Below, one piece after another: positions 27,154-34,843 of a stretch of DNA of 64,000 nt. The stretch lies in assembly GCF_001570765.1 (NCBI RefSeq), contig NZ_BCSH01000014.1, positions 33,559-97,558 of the forward strand. Direction: 5' to 3'. The DNA is from Nocardiopsis listeri NBRC 13360. GTDB taxonomy: Bacteria > Actinomycetota > Actinomycetes > Streptosporangiales > Streptosporangiaceae. Under the pieces are notes generated by a model. That model searched no databases. It saw only the letters and a program-made list of their open reading frames with translations, and was not told the DNA's origin. The stretch's first letter is position 1, and every line of letters begins with the position of its first letter. The position numbers were made by a program, and so were the translations under genes.

Positions 27154-27639
27154 TCACCGGTCCCGTAGTTCCTCCGCCCATGCCCGCAGACCCGCCGCGA
27201 AGCCCGCGCGGTCGCGCTCGGGCAGACGTTCCATAGCGCGCCGCAAGGGCGCCGCACGCGCCGCGACCAGTGCCTCCACCGATGGTCGATAACCCGTGGC
27301 CAGGCTCAGCAGGGTGCGTCGGCGGTTGTCCGGGTCCTCCTCCGCGACGACCAGCCCCGCCCTCCTGAGGTCACCGGCCAGTTCGCTGGCGGTCGGCATG
27401 GAGACGGCCATGCGCTCGGCCAGTTCACCGACGCCGACGGAGCGGACCACCGCCAGCTGTCCGAGAACCCCGCCGTGGCGCGCGGTCAGCCCGTGTTCGG
27501 CGAAGACCGCGGCGACGTCGTCGGGCATGTCCGTGCGGATCCGTCGGAAGTAGACCTCCAGCTGCGGTATCACCCCGAGCTCCGCAACCAGTTCCGGATC
27601 GGGGCGTTCGGAGGGTTCTGAAGTGCGGTCCTGTGCCAT
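27154..27639 (-). CDS. MarR-family transcriptional regulator
   Basis: The protein of about 161 residues has the MarR winged helix: GLTARHGGVLGQLAVV, VGVGELAERMAVSMPTASELAGDLRRAGLV and the wing EEDPDNRRRTLLSLA. Several in-frame starts lie close together (TTG 27669, ATG 27651, 27645 and 27639) and none has a clear ribosome site. The choice of 27639 leaves the inverted repeat at 27645-27668 upstream of the coding sequence, as expected for an autoregulated MarR gene. It is divergent from the unknown gene at 27761, its likely target. Confidence 0.85.
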   Translation of the reverse strand: MAQDRTSEPSERPDPELVAELGVIPQLEVYFRRIRTDMPDDVAAVFAEHGLTARHGGVLGQLAVVRSVGVGELAERMAVSMPTASELAGDLRRAGLVVAEEDPDNRRRTLLSLATGYRPSVEALVAARAAPLRRAMERLPERDRAGFAAGLRAWAEELRDR

Positions 27640-27644
27640 GTCCA

Positions 27645-27668
27645 TGATCATAAAGATTCGGATGATCA
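27645..27668. promoter_or_regulatory. Inverted repeat, probable MarR operator
   Basis: TGATCAT (27645-27651) and ATGATCA (27662-27668) are perfect inverted halves around a 10-base AT-rich spacer. The dyad sits at the start of the MarR gene in the 120-base region between divergent genes. Binding by the adjacent MarR protein is inferred from position and symmetry. Confidence 0.6.
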
Positions 27669-27760
27669 AACTGTTTGTGTATCCGAAGTGACACCTCTAG
27701 GCTGAGATCCAGACCACGGTGTCCGCCGGAGTCCTGGCGGTGCCGAGTGAGGAGCGAGTC

Positions 27761-28441
27761 ATGGCAGCCGCCACCCCAGGGCGTACCGACCCGATGTTCG
27801 ACCCACCGCACCCGTACGGCTACGTGTACGTCGGCGCGAGTGTGTCACCGCCCGAGCGCGGGCCCCTCGTGCGAGGTGACCGGAGACGGGAGGAGGTCCT
27901 GGCGGAGTTCGCCGGGCTTCTTCCCGAGGTCGAGGCCCGGCCCGAGGTCGTCGCCACATCCCTCTACGAGGCCGTGTTCATGCCGCCGCTGTCCGGAGCC
28001 CCCCGCTACGACGTCGTCGTCCTCATCACGACCGTCTCGACCACGGCCGCCGTCGACTTCTTGGACTCGGAGGCCTATCGGGAACTGGGCGCAGAGCTCG
28101 TGATGGTCGCCGGCAACACCCGCCGGATCGGGGAGACCGAGGACGGTTCCGAGGCGACCTTCCTGTTCAACCACTTCACCGCGCCCGACCCGGAGCGCGC
28201 CGTCGTGGCCTGGGAGGACCTGGCCCACTGGTACGTCACCGTGATCGGGGTGGACAACAGCACCCTGCTGCGACCACGAGGAGACGCCGCCTTCGCCATG
28301 GTCAACCAGGTCCGGTTGCCGGGAGGACCGCTGCGCTTCCTGCTCGCGCAATTCGTTCGGCCGAGTTTCTTCCGGCGGGTGCGCGGTGGGCTGCGAGCGG
28401 AGGGGATGAGGGCGATGCCGGTGTTCTATCGGCGCGTTTGA
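27761..28441 (+). CDS. Unrecognised protein divergent from the MarR regulator
   Basis: The 226-residue protein has a clear start (GAGGAGCGAGTC before the ATG) and no signal peptide or membrane helix. Two similar-looking blocks, DVVVLITTVSTTAAVDFLD and EATFLFNHFTAPDPERAVVAWEDLAHWY, suggest a ferredoxin-like alpha/beta fold of the ABM/EthD kind, but I do not recognise the family. The C terminus is basic (FFRRVRGGLRAEGMRAMPVFYRRV). Being divergent from a MarR gene with an operator between them, it is probably controlled by it. Confidence 0.7.
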   Translation: MAAATPGRTDPMFDPPHPYGYVYVGASVSPPERGPLVRGDRRREEVLAEFAGLLPEVEARPEVVATSLYEAVFMPPLSGAPRYDVVVLITTVSTTAAVDFLDSEAYRELGAELVMVAGNTRRIGETEDGSEATFLFNHFTAPDPERAVVAWEDLAHWYVTVIGVDNSTLLRPRGDAAFAMVNQVRLPGGPLRFLLAQFVRPSFFRRVRGGLRAEGMRAMPVFYRRV

Positions 28442-28538
28442 ACGCGCTGCGGTAGCCCGGGTCGGGGATGGGGGAAGAGGGGCGGGCTCGAGGGCGAGCG
28501 TCGCTCTGCGTGCCGCTCAGCGCCTCTCGGGGAGTTTC

Positions 28539-29345
28539 TCAGGGGGAGGGCAAGGACTTGCGGTGCCGTACCGCGCGCACCGCGACCGCGCCGGCCACCG
28601 CACCCGCGACGGCCGCGGGGACGGCCACCTTCAGGGCTCGGCGGTGTCTGCGGAAGTCGTGGACCGGCCACTGATGGGTCCGGGCGTACCGGCGCAGGTC
28701 CCCGTCCGGGTTGACCGCGTGCGGATCGCCCACCAACGACAGCAGCGGCAGGTCGTTCGAGGAGTCGCTGTAGGCGGAACAGCGGGCCAGGTCCCACCCC
28801 TCCTTGCGGGCCAGTTCCCGCACCGCCACGGCCTTGGCCGGACCGTGCAAGAGGTCGCCGTTGAGGCGTCCGGTGTAGACCCCGTCGACGCTTTCGGCCT
28901 CGGTGCCCAGCGCACCGGTCAGGCCCAGTCGGCGTCGGATGATCTCCGCCAGCTCCACCGGGGTCGCGGTGACCAGCCAGACCGGCCGCCCGGCGTCCAG
29001 GTGTCCCTGAACGAGCCGTCGGGCGCCCTCCCAGATGCGGTCGGCCATGGTGTCGTCGTAGATCTCCTCGCAGAGGCCGACCAGGTCCCGCACGTCGTGC
29101 CCGGCGACGAACGCCAGGGCGGCCTCGCGCGCGGCGTTGATGTGCTCGGGCTGTTCGCTGCCGGTCACCCTGAACACCGTCTGCCCCCACGCGAACCGCA
29201 TCAAGTCGCGGGTGGTGAACAGGTCACGGGAGGCGAGCCCACGGGCGAAGTGGTAGATGGAAGCGCCGCGCATCAGGGTGTTGTCCACGTCGAAGAAGGC
29301 GGCGCCGGGACCGATCGGGTTCGGGAACGTCGCGTCCAATGGCAC
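28539..29345 (-). CDS. HAD-IB family hydrolase (SerB-like phosphatase)
   Basis: The 268-residue protein carries HAD motif I in AAFFDVDNTLMRG, motif II VWLVTATP, and the later pair LLHGPAKAVAV / SAYSDSSNDLPLL with the metal-binding aspartates. This is the HAD-IB group that includes phosphoserine phosphatases and acyltransferase-linked phosphatases. The C terminus adds a hydrophobic Ala/Val helix and a basic tail (VRHRKSLPSP), so it may be membrane-associated. The GTG start at 29345 has GGAGAG six bases upstream; a much longer upstream frame exists but is not credible. Substrate unknown. Confidence 0.88.
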   Translation of the reverse strand: MPLDATFPNPIGPGAAFFDVDNTLMRGASIYHFARGLASRDLFTTRDLMRFAWGQTVFRVTGSEQPEHINAAREAALAFVAGHDVRDLVGLCEEIYDDTMADRIWEGARRLVQGHLDAGRPVWLVTATPVELAEIIRRRLGLTGALGTEAESVDGVYTGRLNGDLLHGPAKAVAVRELARKEGWDLARCSAYSDSSNDLPLLSLVGDPHAVNPDGDLRRYARTHQWPVHDFRRHRRALKVAVPAAVAGAVAGAVAVRAVRHRKSLPSP

Positions 29346-29592
29346 GGTTCTCTCCAGGATCAGGTGGGGGAGGTCGCCCTCCGGCGGCCGGGGTGAGGCC
29401 CCCGCGTACTGTGAGCCTAGAGGCACGAGGCGTCCCGGTGGGGCCGCTGCACCGCCACGAGAATCCTGGTGATGAAGCTCACAGTGTAAAGGGCGGTTCC
29501 GGCCCGCACTCTGCGAGATCTCCCTCGGGGTCGACCCCCCAAAAGTGCACGTTGTGCACATCCACTCGTCAACGTGCATCATCATTGTCGAG

Positions 29593-30747
29593 ATGGTCAC
29601 GGTAGGTCTGACATTCATTAGCGCGTTGGTCGGCTGGAGCGCCACCGCCGCGCTGACCGCTTATGCCCAACGTCGGCCCGGTATCGCCGCGATCGCATGG
29701 TTGATCGCCGCACTGGCCGTCACGGTGGGTCTCAGCGCCGCGGTGATCGGGGTGCTGTTCGACTTCGGCGAGCCCACCTTCCGACTCCTGCAAATGGGTG
29801 TCAGTCTCCTCGGGCCCGTCTACATGGCGTGGGGGGCCTTCGAATACGCGGTCCGCGCGCCGAACGCCCGGTTCACCTCACGTCTGTTCCTCAGCGTCTT
29901 CACCATCGTTCCCCTGGTGGTGCTGGCCGTCGACCGCGCCAGCGGTCGCTTCGGCTCTTCCTTCCCCCCGCTGGCCGAACACTACGATCTGATCCCGCGC
30001 GCGCTCGTGAACGGTGCGCAGGTCTTCGCCGTCGTCCTCCTCGTCACCGCGCTGGTCTCCGTCGCGCGACGCGGCCTCCGCGGCCCCGGGAGGACCGATC
30101 TGATCGTTCTCGGGCTGCTCGTCCTGGCCACGCTCCTCTCCGTGGTGGTCGGCCGCTTCGGGCTGGACTCCGTGGGCCCGTTGCTGATGCTCGGGGCGGT
30201 CTCCGCGCTGTGGGGCGCCGGAGCACTGGCGGCCAAGCCCCGTCGCGACGTCTACGACGACGAGTACGACGACGAGTACGACGACGATTACTACGACGAC
30301 GCGGACGACGAACTCGACGAACCGCAGGAGGAGCCCGTGCGCCGTAAGCGCCGCCACGCCGACCCCTATGACGACCACTTCGCAGGGGCCCCGGCGTCCA
30401 CACCGCCCAGCAGCAAGCTGCGCGGTGTCATCACGATCTACACGCTCGCCGACGGGCAGGGTGAGGGCTTCGACCGGCTGGCCAACGCTGTCGTGGGCGA
30501 GGTGTCCGCGCGTGAACCCGACACCCTGCTGTTCGCCTCGCACACGGTGCCCAGCGCGCCGTTGCAGCGCATCGTCTACGCGATCTATCGGGACGAGCTC
30601 GCGCAGGAGGAACACGAGCAGCAGCCGCACATGCTGGAGTTCGCCCGCCGACTGCCGGCACACGTGGTCGCCACCAACGTGATCGAACTCTCCCTCTCCG
30701 ACGCGTCCGCCAACGACGGCCTCGCCGCCATGCTGATGCCTCGTTGA
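29593..30747 (+). CDS. Multi-pass membrane protein with acidic linker and ABM-like C-terminal domain
   Basis: The 384-residue protein has about seven hydrophobic helices (residues 5-215). A strongly acidic, Asp/Tyr-rich linker follows (YDDEYDDEYDDDYYDD, about residues 219-234), then a basic patch (RRKRRH). The soluble C-terminal domain of about 110 residues reads ITIYTLADGQGEGFDRLANAVV and looks like an antibiotic-biosynthesis-monooxygenase (ABM) ferredoxin-like fold. The ATG at 29593 has only a weak upstream site. A short dyad GTGCAC-GTT-GTGCAC lies at 29545-29559. Function unknown; a sensor or membrane-tethered small-molecule binder is possible. Confidence 0.75.
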   Translation: MVTVGLTFISALVGWSATAALTAYAQRRPGIAAIAWLIAALAVTVGLSAAVIGVLFDFGEPTFRLLQMGVSLLGPVYMAWGAFEYAVRAPNARFTSRLFLSVFTIVPLVVLAVDRASGRFGSSFPPLAEHYDLIPRALVNGAQVFAVVLLVTALVSVARRGLRGPGRTDLIVLGLLVLATLLSVVVGRFGLDSVGPLLMLGAVSALWGAGALAAKPRRDVYDDEYDDEYDDDYYDDADDELDEPQEEPVRRKRRHADPYDDHFAGAPASTPPSSKLRGVITIYTLADGQGEGFDRLANAVVGEVSAREPDTLLFASHTVPSAPLQRIVYAIYRDELAQEEHEQQPHMLEFARRLPAHVVATNVIELSLSDASANDGLAAMLMPR

Positions 30748-31078
30748 CCCGATCCGCGTGATCCCGCCGGAACAGCGGTTTCGTCGTCGGCGCCCCTCTC
30801 CGCAACGGGGGGCGCCCGGCTCGTTCATCCTCCGGTCACGTCTCGAAGGTGCCCCACACCGACCCCGGTGCCTCTCGATCGCGTCTCGATGGCTCGGGGA
30901 CGCAACCAACCCGGATATCTCCGCGTCATATGCGGGGTGACGTACCCTTCCCTACAGGTTTTTCATGACCGGCGCCCTGCGGGTGCCGGTGGCGTGTGAC
31001 CACGACCGGCCGGACGACCCAGCCGAGAGGCGCGCCGGATCGAAAGCCGGATCGAAAGAAAGTGTGCTGGGATCTCCG
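30748..31078. other. Intergenic stretch with one terminator-like hairpin (30789-30816)
   Basis: GGCGCCCC (30789-30796) pairs with GGGGCGCC (30809-30816) and probably ends the preceding transcript. TACCCT at 30943-30948 is a possible -10 box for the downstream LmeA-like gene. No ORF with coding character is seen in the gap. Confidence 0.5.
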
Positions 31079-31777
31079 ATGCGTAAGTTCCTTCTCGTCT
31101 TCCTGATCCTCCTCGCGGCTCTCGTGGTGGTGGCGGACATCGGTGCGCGTTCATTCGCGCAGAACGCCCTCGCCGAACGTCTGGCCGACCAGATGGAGAT
31201 GTCCGAGGATCCGGAGGTGTCCATCGAGGGTTGGGCCTTCCTGCCGCAGGTGCTGAGCGGCACCTATACCGAGGTCGACATCAACGCCGACAGCGCCACG
31301 ATGAGCGACGTGACGGTCGAGCAGGTCGAGGCCACCGCCTCGGACGTCGAGGCGCCGCTGAGCGACCTCATGGATCAACCCACCGTGATCGCCGGCCAGG
31401 TCGAAGGCTCCTTCGTGGTGCCCTACTCCTACTTCAACCCCTACCTGCCCGAGGGCATGACCATCAGCACGGAGGGCGACAGCCCCCGCATCAGCGGTGA
31501 GCTCGCCCTGCCCGAGCTGGGTCTGAGCGCCTCGGTGTCCAGCGCCGGTGAGTTCACGGTCGACGGCGACGTCCTCTCCGTCACCCCTCAGGACATCGAG
31601 GTCGGTGACCTGCCGATCGACGTCGACGACCAGGTGGCGGGGATGCTCACCTTCAGCGCGCAGGTACCCGAGTTGCCGCTCGGCCTGACCGTCACCGACG
31701 TGGAGGCCACTTCCAGCGGTCTGCTGATCACCGGTGCCGGTACCGACCTCCCGCTGATGGGTTCCGAGGTCGCCTGA
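31079..31777 (+). CDS. LmeA/DUF2993-family phospholipid-binding protein
   Basis: The 232-residue protein has an uncleaved-looking N-terminal membrane anchor (MRKFLLVFLILLAALVVVAD) followed by DUF2993 sequence: RSFAQNALAERLADQM, PEVSIEGWAFLPQVLSGTYTEVDI and the repeated SGELALPELGLSASVSS. In mycobacteria the founding member LmeA binds phospholipids and is needed for mature lipomannan. Here it probably works on the outer face of the membrane in lipid or glycolipid handling. The stop overlaps the thioredoxin start (TGATG). Confidence 0.86.
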   Translation: MRKFLLVFLILLAALVVVADIGARSFAQNALAERLADQMEMSEDPEVSIEGWAFLPQVLSGTYTEVDINADSATMSDVTVEQVEATASDVEAPLSDLMDQPTVIAGQVEGSFVVPYSYFNPYLPEGMTISTEGDSPRISGELALPELGLSASVSSAGEFTVDGDVLSVTPQDIEVGDLPIDVDDQVAGMLTFSAQVPELPLGLTVTDVEATSSGLLITGAGTDLPLMGSEVA

Positions 31778-32109
31778 TGGTCTCCGCGATGGAGTCGCTC
31801 GGTGCCGAGGAGATCGGCGCCGAGCTGGGCGCGAGGGCCACCCTCGTGCAGATCTCCAGTGCCTTCTGCCAGCCCTGCCGAGCCACCCGCCGCGTCCTGA
31901 TGGACGTGGCGTCGATGGTGGAGGGCGTGGCCGACGTCGAGGTCGACGCCGAGTCGCACCTGGACCTGGTGCGTCGGTTGGAGGTGCGGGGAACCCCCAC
32001 CGTCTTCGTCCTGGACGCTTCCGGCCGGATCGTGCGGCGGGCGCAAGGACAGCCCCGCAAGGCCGACGTGATCGCCGCGCTCGGGCAGGCCATCTCCTGG
32101 ACCCGATAG
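31777..32109 (+). CDS. Thioredoxin-family protein
   Basis: A 110-residue thioredoxin fold with redox motif SAFCQPCRATRRV and cis-proline RGTPTVFVLDASG. The active-site dipeptide is QP rather than the usual GP. No signal peptide, so it is cytoplasmic although coupled (one-base stop-start overlap) to an extracytoplasmic lipid-binding protein. It may reduce a specific partner or assist sulfur metabolism genes that follow. A hairpin at 32172-32212 separates it from the sulfur unit. Confidence 0.9.
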   Translation: MVSAMESLGAEEIGAELGARATLVQISSAFCQPCRATRRVLMDVASMVEGVADVEVDAESHLDLVRRLEVRGTPTVFVLDASGRIVRRAQGQPRKADVIAALGQAISWTR

Positions 32110-32171
32110 GTCCGAACCCGGGCGGTCCTCAACGCTCCCCGAGACGCCGTTCTCATATTCCGGAACACCCT

Positions 32172-32212
32172 GAAAGCCCGTCCGGCCCGGCGGAGCGGGC
32201 AATACGGCTTTC
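32172..32212 (+). terminator. Hairpin between the thioredoxin gene and the sulfur unit
   Basis: GAAAGCC (32172-32178) pairs with GGCTTTC (32206-32212); a GC-rich interior adds GCCCG/CGGGC pairing. It lies 62 bases after the thioredoxin stop and just before the promoter of the leader peptide. Confidence 0.5.
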
Positions 32213-32231
32213 CCTGTGATCCAGGACACCA

Positions 32232-32260
32232 GTGACAATCAGCGGTGCTGCCTGTAACGT
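32232..32260 (+). promoter_or_regulatory. Promoter for the leaderless Cys leader peptide
   Basis: GTGACA (32232-32237) and TAACGT (32255-32260) match -35 and -10 boxes with an exact 17-base spacer. The expected start point, 7-8 bases past the -10, falls at 32267-32268, the GTG of the leader peptide, so the transcript should be leaderless as known for mycobacterial Cys-rich leaders. Confidence 0.7.
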
Positions 32261-32267
32261 CTAAGAC

Positions 32268-32354
32268 GTGACTTCCTTGACGAGCGCGTATCTGACGAAG
32301 CGACGGGCGGTTGATTTCTGCCGCGTCGCCGCCGCGCTCTGTCCATGTCCCTAG
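32268..32354 (+). CDS. Cysteine-rich leader peptide upstream of sulfurtransferase
   Basis: The 28-codon ORF starts GTG and ends with RRAVDFCRVAAALCPCP then TAG. This is the pattern of actinobacterial Cys-rich leader peptides (Ms4533A/Ms5788A-type): a VD-x-x-RV core and a terminal cluster of cysteines. In mycobacteria such leaders report cysteine supply: ribosomes slowing at the cysteine codons change expression of the sulfur genes downstream. Here three of the last eleven codons are cysteine (positions 18, 24, 26), and sseA begins 382 bases later. A promoter is placed so that the mRNA starts at the GTG. Confidence 0.83.
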   Translation: MTSLTSAYLTKRRAVDFCRVAAALCPCP

Positions 32355-32381
32355 GGCGGACGGGCCCTCGGCCCCGCCCGT
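32354..32381 (+). promoter_or_regulatory. Possible attenuator hairpins just after the leader peptide
   Basis: ACGGGC (32360-32365) can pair with GCCCGT (32376-32381), followed by TTCG; GGGCGG (32354-32359) can instead pair with CCGCCC inside the right arm (32374-32379). The two pairings exclude each other and the first overlaps the leader stop codon, the layout of an attenuator. Regulation is inferred. The rest of the gap to sseA at 32737 holds no convincing gene. Confidence 0.4.
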
Positions 32382-32736
32382 TTCGTGCGATCGGCTTCCT
32401 CGGATCTCCACGCACACAGGGATGAAGTTTCATGCGAGTCGAGTTCGACGGGCGTCCGTACGCCCCAGGCACAGAGCGACACATCGACGACCGCACCCTC
32501 GTGAGCTCGGAGCGGCAGGCTGCGACCACGTCCGCCCCCACCGCGCGTAGTGCCCTTCCCGCCTTCCACCCGGCCCCTCGCCGGGCGTAGCGGGGTACCC
32601 CGAACACATCCCCTCGCCAGGGAACGTCCCCACCAGGGGAAGGCCACGACGACACCCCGGCTTCCGGCAGCAGGGCCCGGAAGCACGACGCATCCGACTC
32701 ACACGCGACATCGCACAGAAACACAGGAGGTTCCCC

Positions 32737-33582
32737 ATGAGCCGTTCCGACGTCCTCGTGGACGCCGACTGGGTGGAGGCTCACCTGGACGACGCCGACG
32801 TCGTTCTCGTCGAGGTGGACGAGGACACGTCCGCCTACGACAAGGGCCACATCCGAGGCGCTGTCAAGATCGACTGGAAGACGGACCTCCAAGACCCGGT
32901 CCGTCACGACTTCGTGGACAGGACCGGTTTCGAGAACCTGCTGTCCGCCAAGGGCATCGGCAACGACGACCAGGTCATCCTGTACGGCGGTAACAACAAC
33001 TGGTTCGCCGCCTACGCGTACTGGTACTTCAAGCTCTACGGCCACGAGAACATCCGTCTGTTGGACGGTGGCCGCAAGAAGTGGGAGCTCGACTCCCGCG
33101 AGCTGGTCGAGGACGTCCCCGAGCGGGCCGCCACCGAGTACAAGGCCAAGGAACAGGACACCTCGATCCGTGCCTTCCGCGACGAGGTCGTCGAGGCCAT
33201 CGGTAACAAGGCCCTGGTCGACGTCCGCTCGCCCGACGAGTTCACCGGCAAGCTGCTGGCCCCGGCGCACCTCCCGCAGGAGGCGGCCCAGATCGGTGGG
33301 CACATCCCCACCGCGCGCAACATCCCGTGGGCCAAGACGGCCAACGAGGACGGCACCTTCAAGACCGCCGAGGAACTGCGCGAGCTCTACACCGAGGCCG
33401 GTGTGGACCTGGACAAGGACATCATCGCCTACTGCCGTATCGGCGAGCGCTCCTCGCACAGCTGGTTCGCGCTCCGCGAGATCGTCGGCATCCCGAACGT
33501 CAAGAACTACGACGGCTCCTGGAGCGAGTACGGTTCCCTGGTCGGCGTTCCGGTCGAGGTGGGGGAGGCCGAGCCCAAGTGA
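32737..33582 (+). CDS. sseA: Thiosulfate sulfurtransferase (rhodanese)
   Basis: The 281-residue protein is a two-domain rhodanese: the N-terminal inactive domain (LVEVDEDTSAYDKGHIRGA) and the C-terminal catalytic domain (LVDVRSPDEFTGK) with the active cysteine in YCRIGERSSHSW (Cys233). It moves sulfane sulfur from thiosulfate or 3-mercaptopyruvate to acceptors. AGGAGG lies upstream of the ATG. Its stop overlaps the DUF1416 gene (GTGA), and the upstream Cys-rich leader indicates control by cysteine supply. Confidence 0.93.
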   Translation: MSRSDVLVDADWVEAHLDDADVVLVEVDEDTSAYDKGHIRGAVKIDWKTDLQDPVRHDFVDRTGFENLLSAKGIGNDDQVILYGGNNNWFAAYAYWYFKLYGHENIRLLDGGRKKWELDSRELVEDVPERAATEYKAKEQDTSIRAFRDEVVEAIGNKALVDVRSPDEFTGKLLAPAHLPQEAAQIGGHIPTARNIPWAKTANEDGTFKTAEELRELYTEAGVDLDKDIIAYCRIGERSSHSWFALREIVGIPNVKNYDGSWSEYGSLVGVPVEVGEAEPK

Positions 33583-33884
33583 GCGACAGTTGCGGAGCCC
33601 CCGAGGGCGGTGTGGCCCTGGCCGACGTCGACGCGGGAAGCCAGGCGGTCATCCAGGGCACGGTGACACGTGACGGGCAGCCGCTGCGCGGTGCCTACGC
33701 CCGTCTGCTGAACTCCTCCGATGACTTCGTCGGAGAGGTCGCCACCGGTGACGAGGGGACCTTCCGGTTCTTCGCCACCGATGGTGCCTGGAAGGTGCGG
33801 GTGCTGGCCTCGAAGGGCTTCACCGGCGAATACCCCGTCCAGGCGGAGGTCGGCAAGGTCGTGGACGTACAGGTCCAGGCCTGA
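33579..33884 (+). CDS. DUF1416 protein (sulfurtransferase partner)
   Basis: A 101-residue protein of the DUF1416 family, found almost always directly behind sseA/cysA2 in actinobacteria. It has a carboxypeptidase-regulatory-like beta-sandwich pattern: AVIQGTVTRDGQPLRGAYARLLN and GEVATGDEGTFRFFATDGAWKVRVLA. The GTG start overlaps the sseA stop by four bases, so the two are coupled. The N terminus holds one cysteine (SDSCGAPEGG). Its exact role beside the sulfurtransferase is not known. Confidence 0.9.
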   Translation: MSDSCGAPEGGVALADVDAGSQAVIQGTVTRDGQPLRGAYARLLNSSDDFVGEVATGDEGTFRFFATDGAWKVRVLASKGFTGEYPVQAEVGKVVDVQVQA

Positions 33885-33900
33885 CCGACGGTCGAACCAC

Positions 33901-33947
33901 CGCGGCGCCGGTGCCGACGGAGAGATCCGTTCGGCACCGGCGCCGCG
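33901..33947. terminator. Very strong bidirectional terminator
   Basis: CGCGGCGCCGGTGCCGA (33901-33917) pairs perfectly with its inverted copy at 33931-33947, a 17-base-pair stem with a further CGG/CCG pairing inside. It lies between convergent stops at 33884 and 33961. Confidence 0.88.
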
Positions 33948-33960
33948 TCGTTTCCGGGGC

Positions 33961-34431
33961 TCAGCGCTCCCGAGGGTGCGGCGGCTCCTCATCCGGAACC
34001 TCGTACAGCTCGGCGAGCTCCCGGTTGATCGCTAGAGCCAGTCTCGCCCGGTCGAGCATCGCCTGGCGGTAGAAGGGGGAAGTGGCGGCGAAGGAGAAGG
34101 CGGCGACCCCGAGCCACAGGAAGACGGAGGACCCATCCTGAACCATCGACCTGGCGATCAGGATCACAGAGTTGCCGAGAAGGAACAGGATCATGCCCGA
34201 GAAGTACCAGGGGTTCTGCCACCGGCGATTCAGATCGGTGGCCGCAGTGACGGTCAGCTGAGCCGTTTCGGGGTCGGGCGCCGGCGCACCATGGCGCAGG
34301 TACGGACGGATCCTGCGCCGTTCCGCGCCGATCGGTGCCTTGTGGGCGAGGGCGCGTTCCCTCCAGTGGGTGCGCCCCCTTCGGTGATTCCAGACATGGC
34401 CCCGTGCCACGCAGACCAGGGCGGCGACCAT
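33961..34431 (-). CDS. Unrecognised small membrane protein
   Basis: A protein of about 156 residues with an N-terminal hydrophobic segment (MVAALVCVARG), a basic stretch (HRRGRTHWRERALAHK), then a hydrophobic helical hairpin (WYFSGMILFLLGNSVILIARS and VFLWLGVAAFSFAATSPFY) and a charged C terminus ending PPHPRER. No family is recognised. The start is uncertain: the ATG at 34431 lacks a good site, and upstream hydrophobic codons (VPPLFSLLL) could belong to the first helix if a non-ATG start is used. Confidence 0.55.
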   Translation of the reverse strand: MVAALVCVARGHVWNHRRGRTHWRERALAHKAPIGAERRRIRPYLRHGAPAPDPETAQLTVTAATDLNRRWQNPWYFSGMILFLLGNSVILIARSMVQDGSSVFLWLGVAAFSFAATSPFYRQAMLDRARLALAINRELAELYEVPDEEPPHPRER

Positions 34432-34843
34432 GAGCAGGAGTGAGAACAGGGGCGGGACGAGGGTGGGGCCGGAGATGGGGGACTCCCGGTTATCTGAGGG
34501 GCGTGGTCTTCGCCGGCATTATGTCGCTTCACCGGTCGCGCGGATCGTCCGGGTTCCGGCCGACGAGGGAGTCGGGTGAGCGGCCGCTCGACGCTCGGGT
34601 TTTCCACAGGTGGGGATCGGTACTGGAAAGCGGCCGGTGGCCCTGCTTCACTGAGAACCACGGCCACGCCGCTCGAAGGTCCGTGCACGCTCCATGTTCG
34701 AACGTCGGGCATGGCCGGCCGTGGCAAGCACGAGGGCGCCGGTACGCCGGTGCCCGAGCTTCGACCGCCCAGTGGCCGAAGCCCCCCACATGAACGATTC
34801 CCCGGTGGTCCCTCTCTGCCGCCGGCGAGGAGGTGTTCGGACG
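34432..34843. other. Region between divergent genes with no confident gene
   Basis: About 410 bases separate the small membrane protein gene (minus) from the 727-residue protein (plus). Both promoters should lie here, but no clear pair of boxes stands out. In-frame starts for the plus gene at 34694 and 34790 fall inside this stretch; they are disfavoured because neither has a ribosome site. Confidence 0.4.

Noticed and set aside
28539..29645. Longer HAD hydrolase starting at 29645
   Set aside because: The extra 100 residues lack similarity and overlap the divergent gene's promoter and start; GTG at 29345 has a good ribosome site.
30253..30300. Short tandem repeat (GACGACGAGTAC type) considered as a DNA repeat element
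   Set aside because: It is in-frame coding for the Asp/Tyr-rich linker of a membrane protein, not a CRISPR or mobile repeat.
32432..32590. 52-residue frame (MRVEFDGRPYAPG...) between the Cys leader and sseA
   Set aside because: No ribosome site at good spacing and low-complexity C-terminal half; conservation would be needed to accept it.
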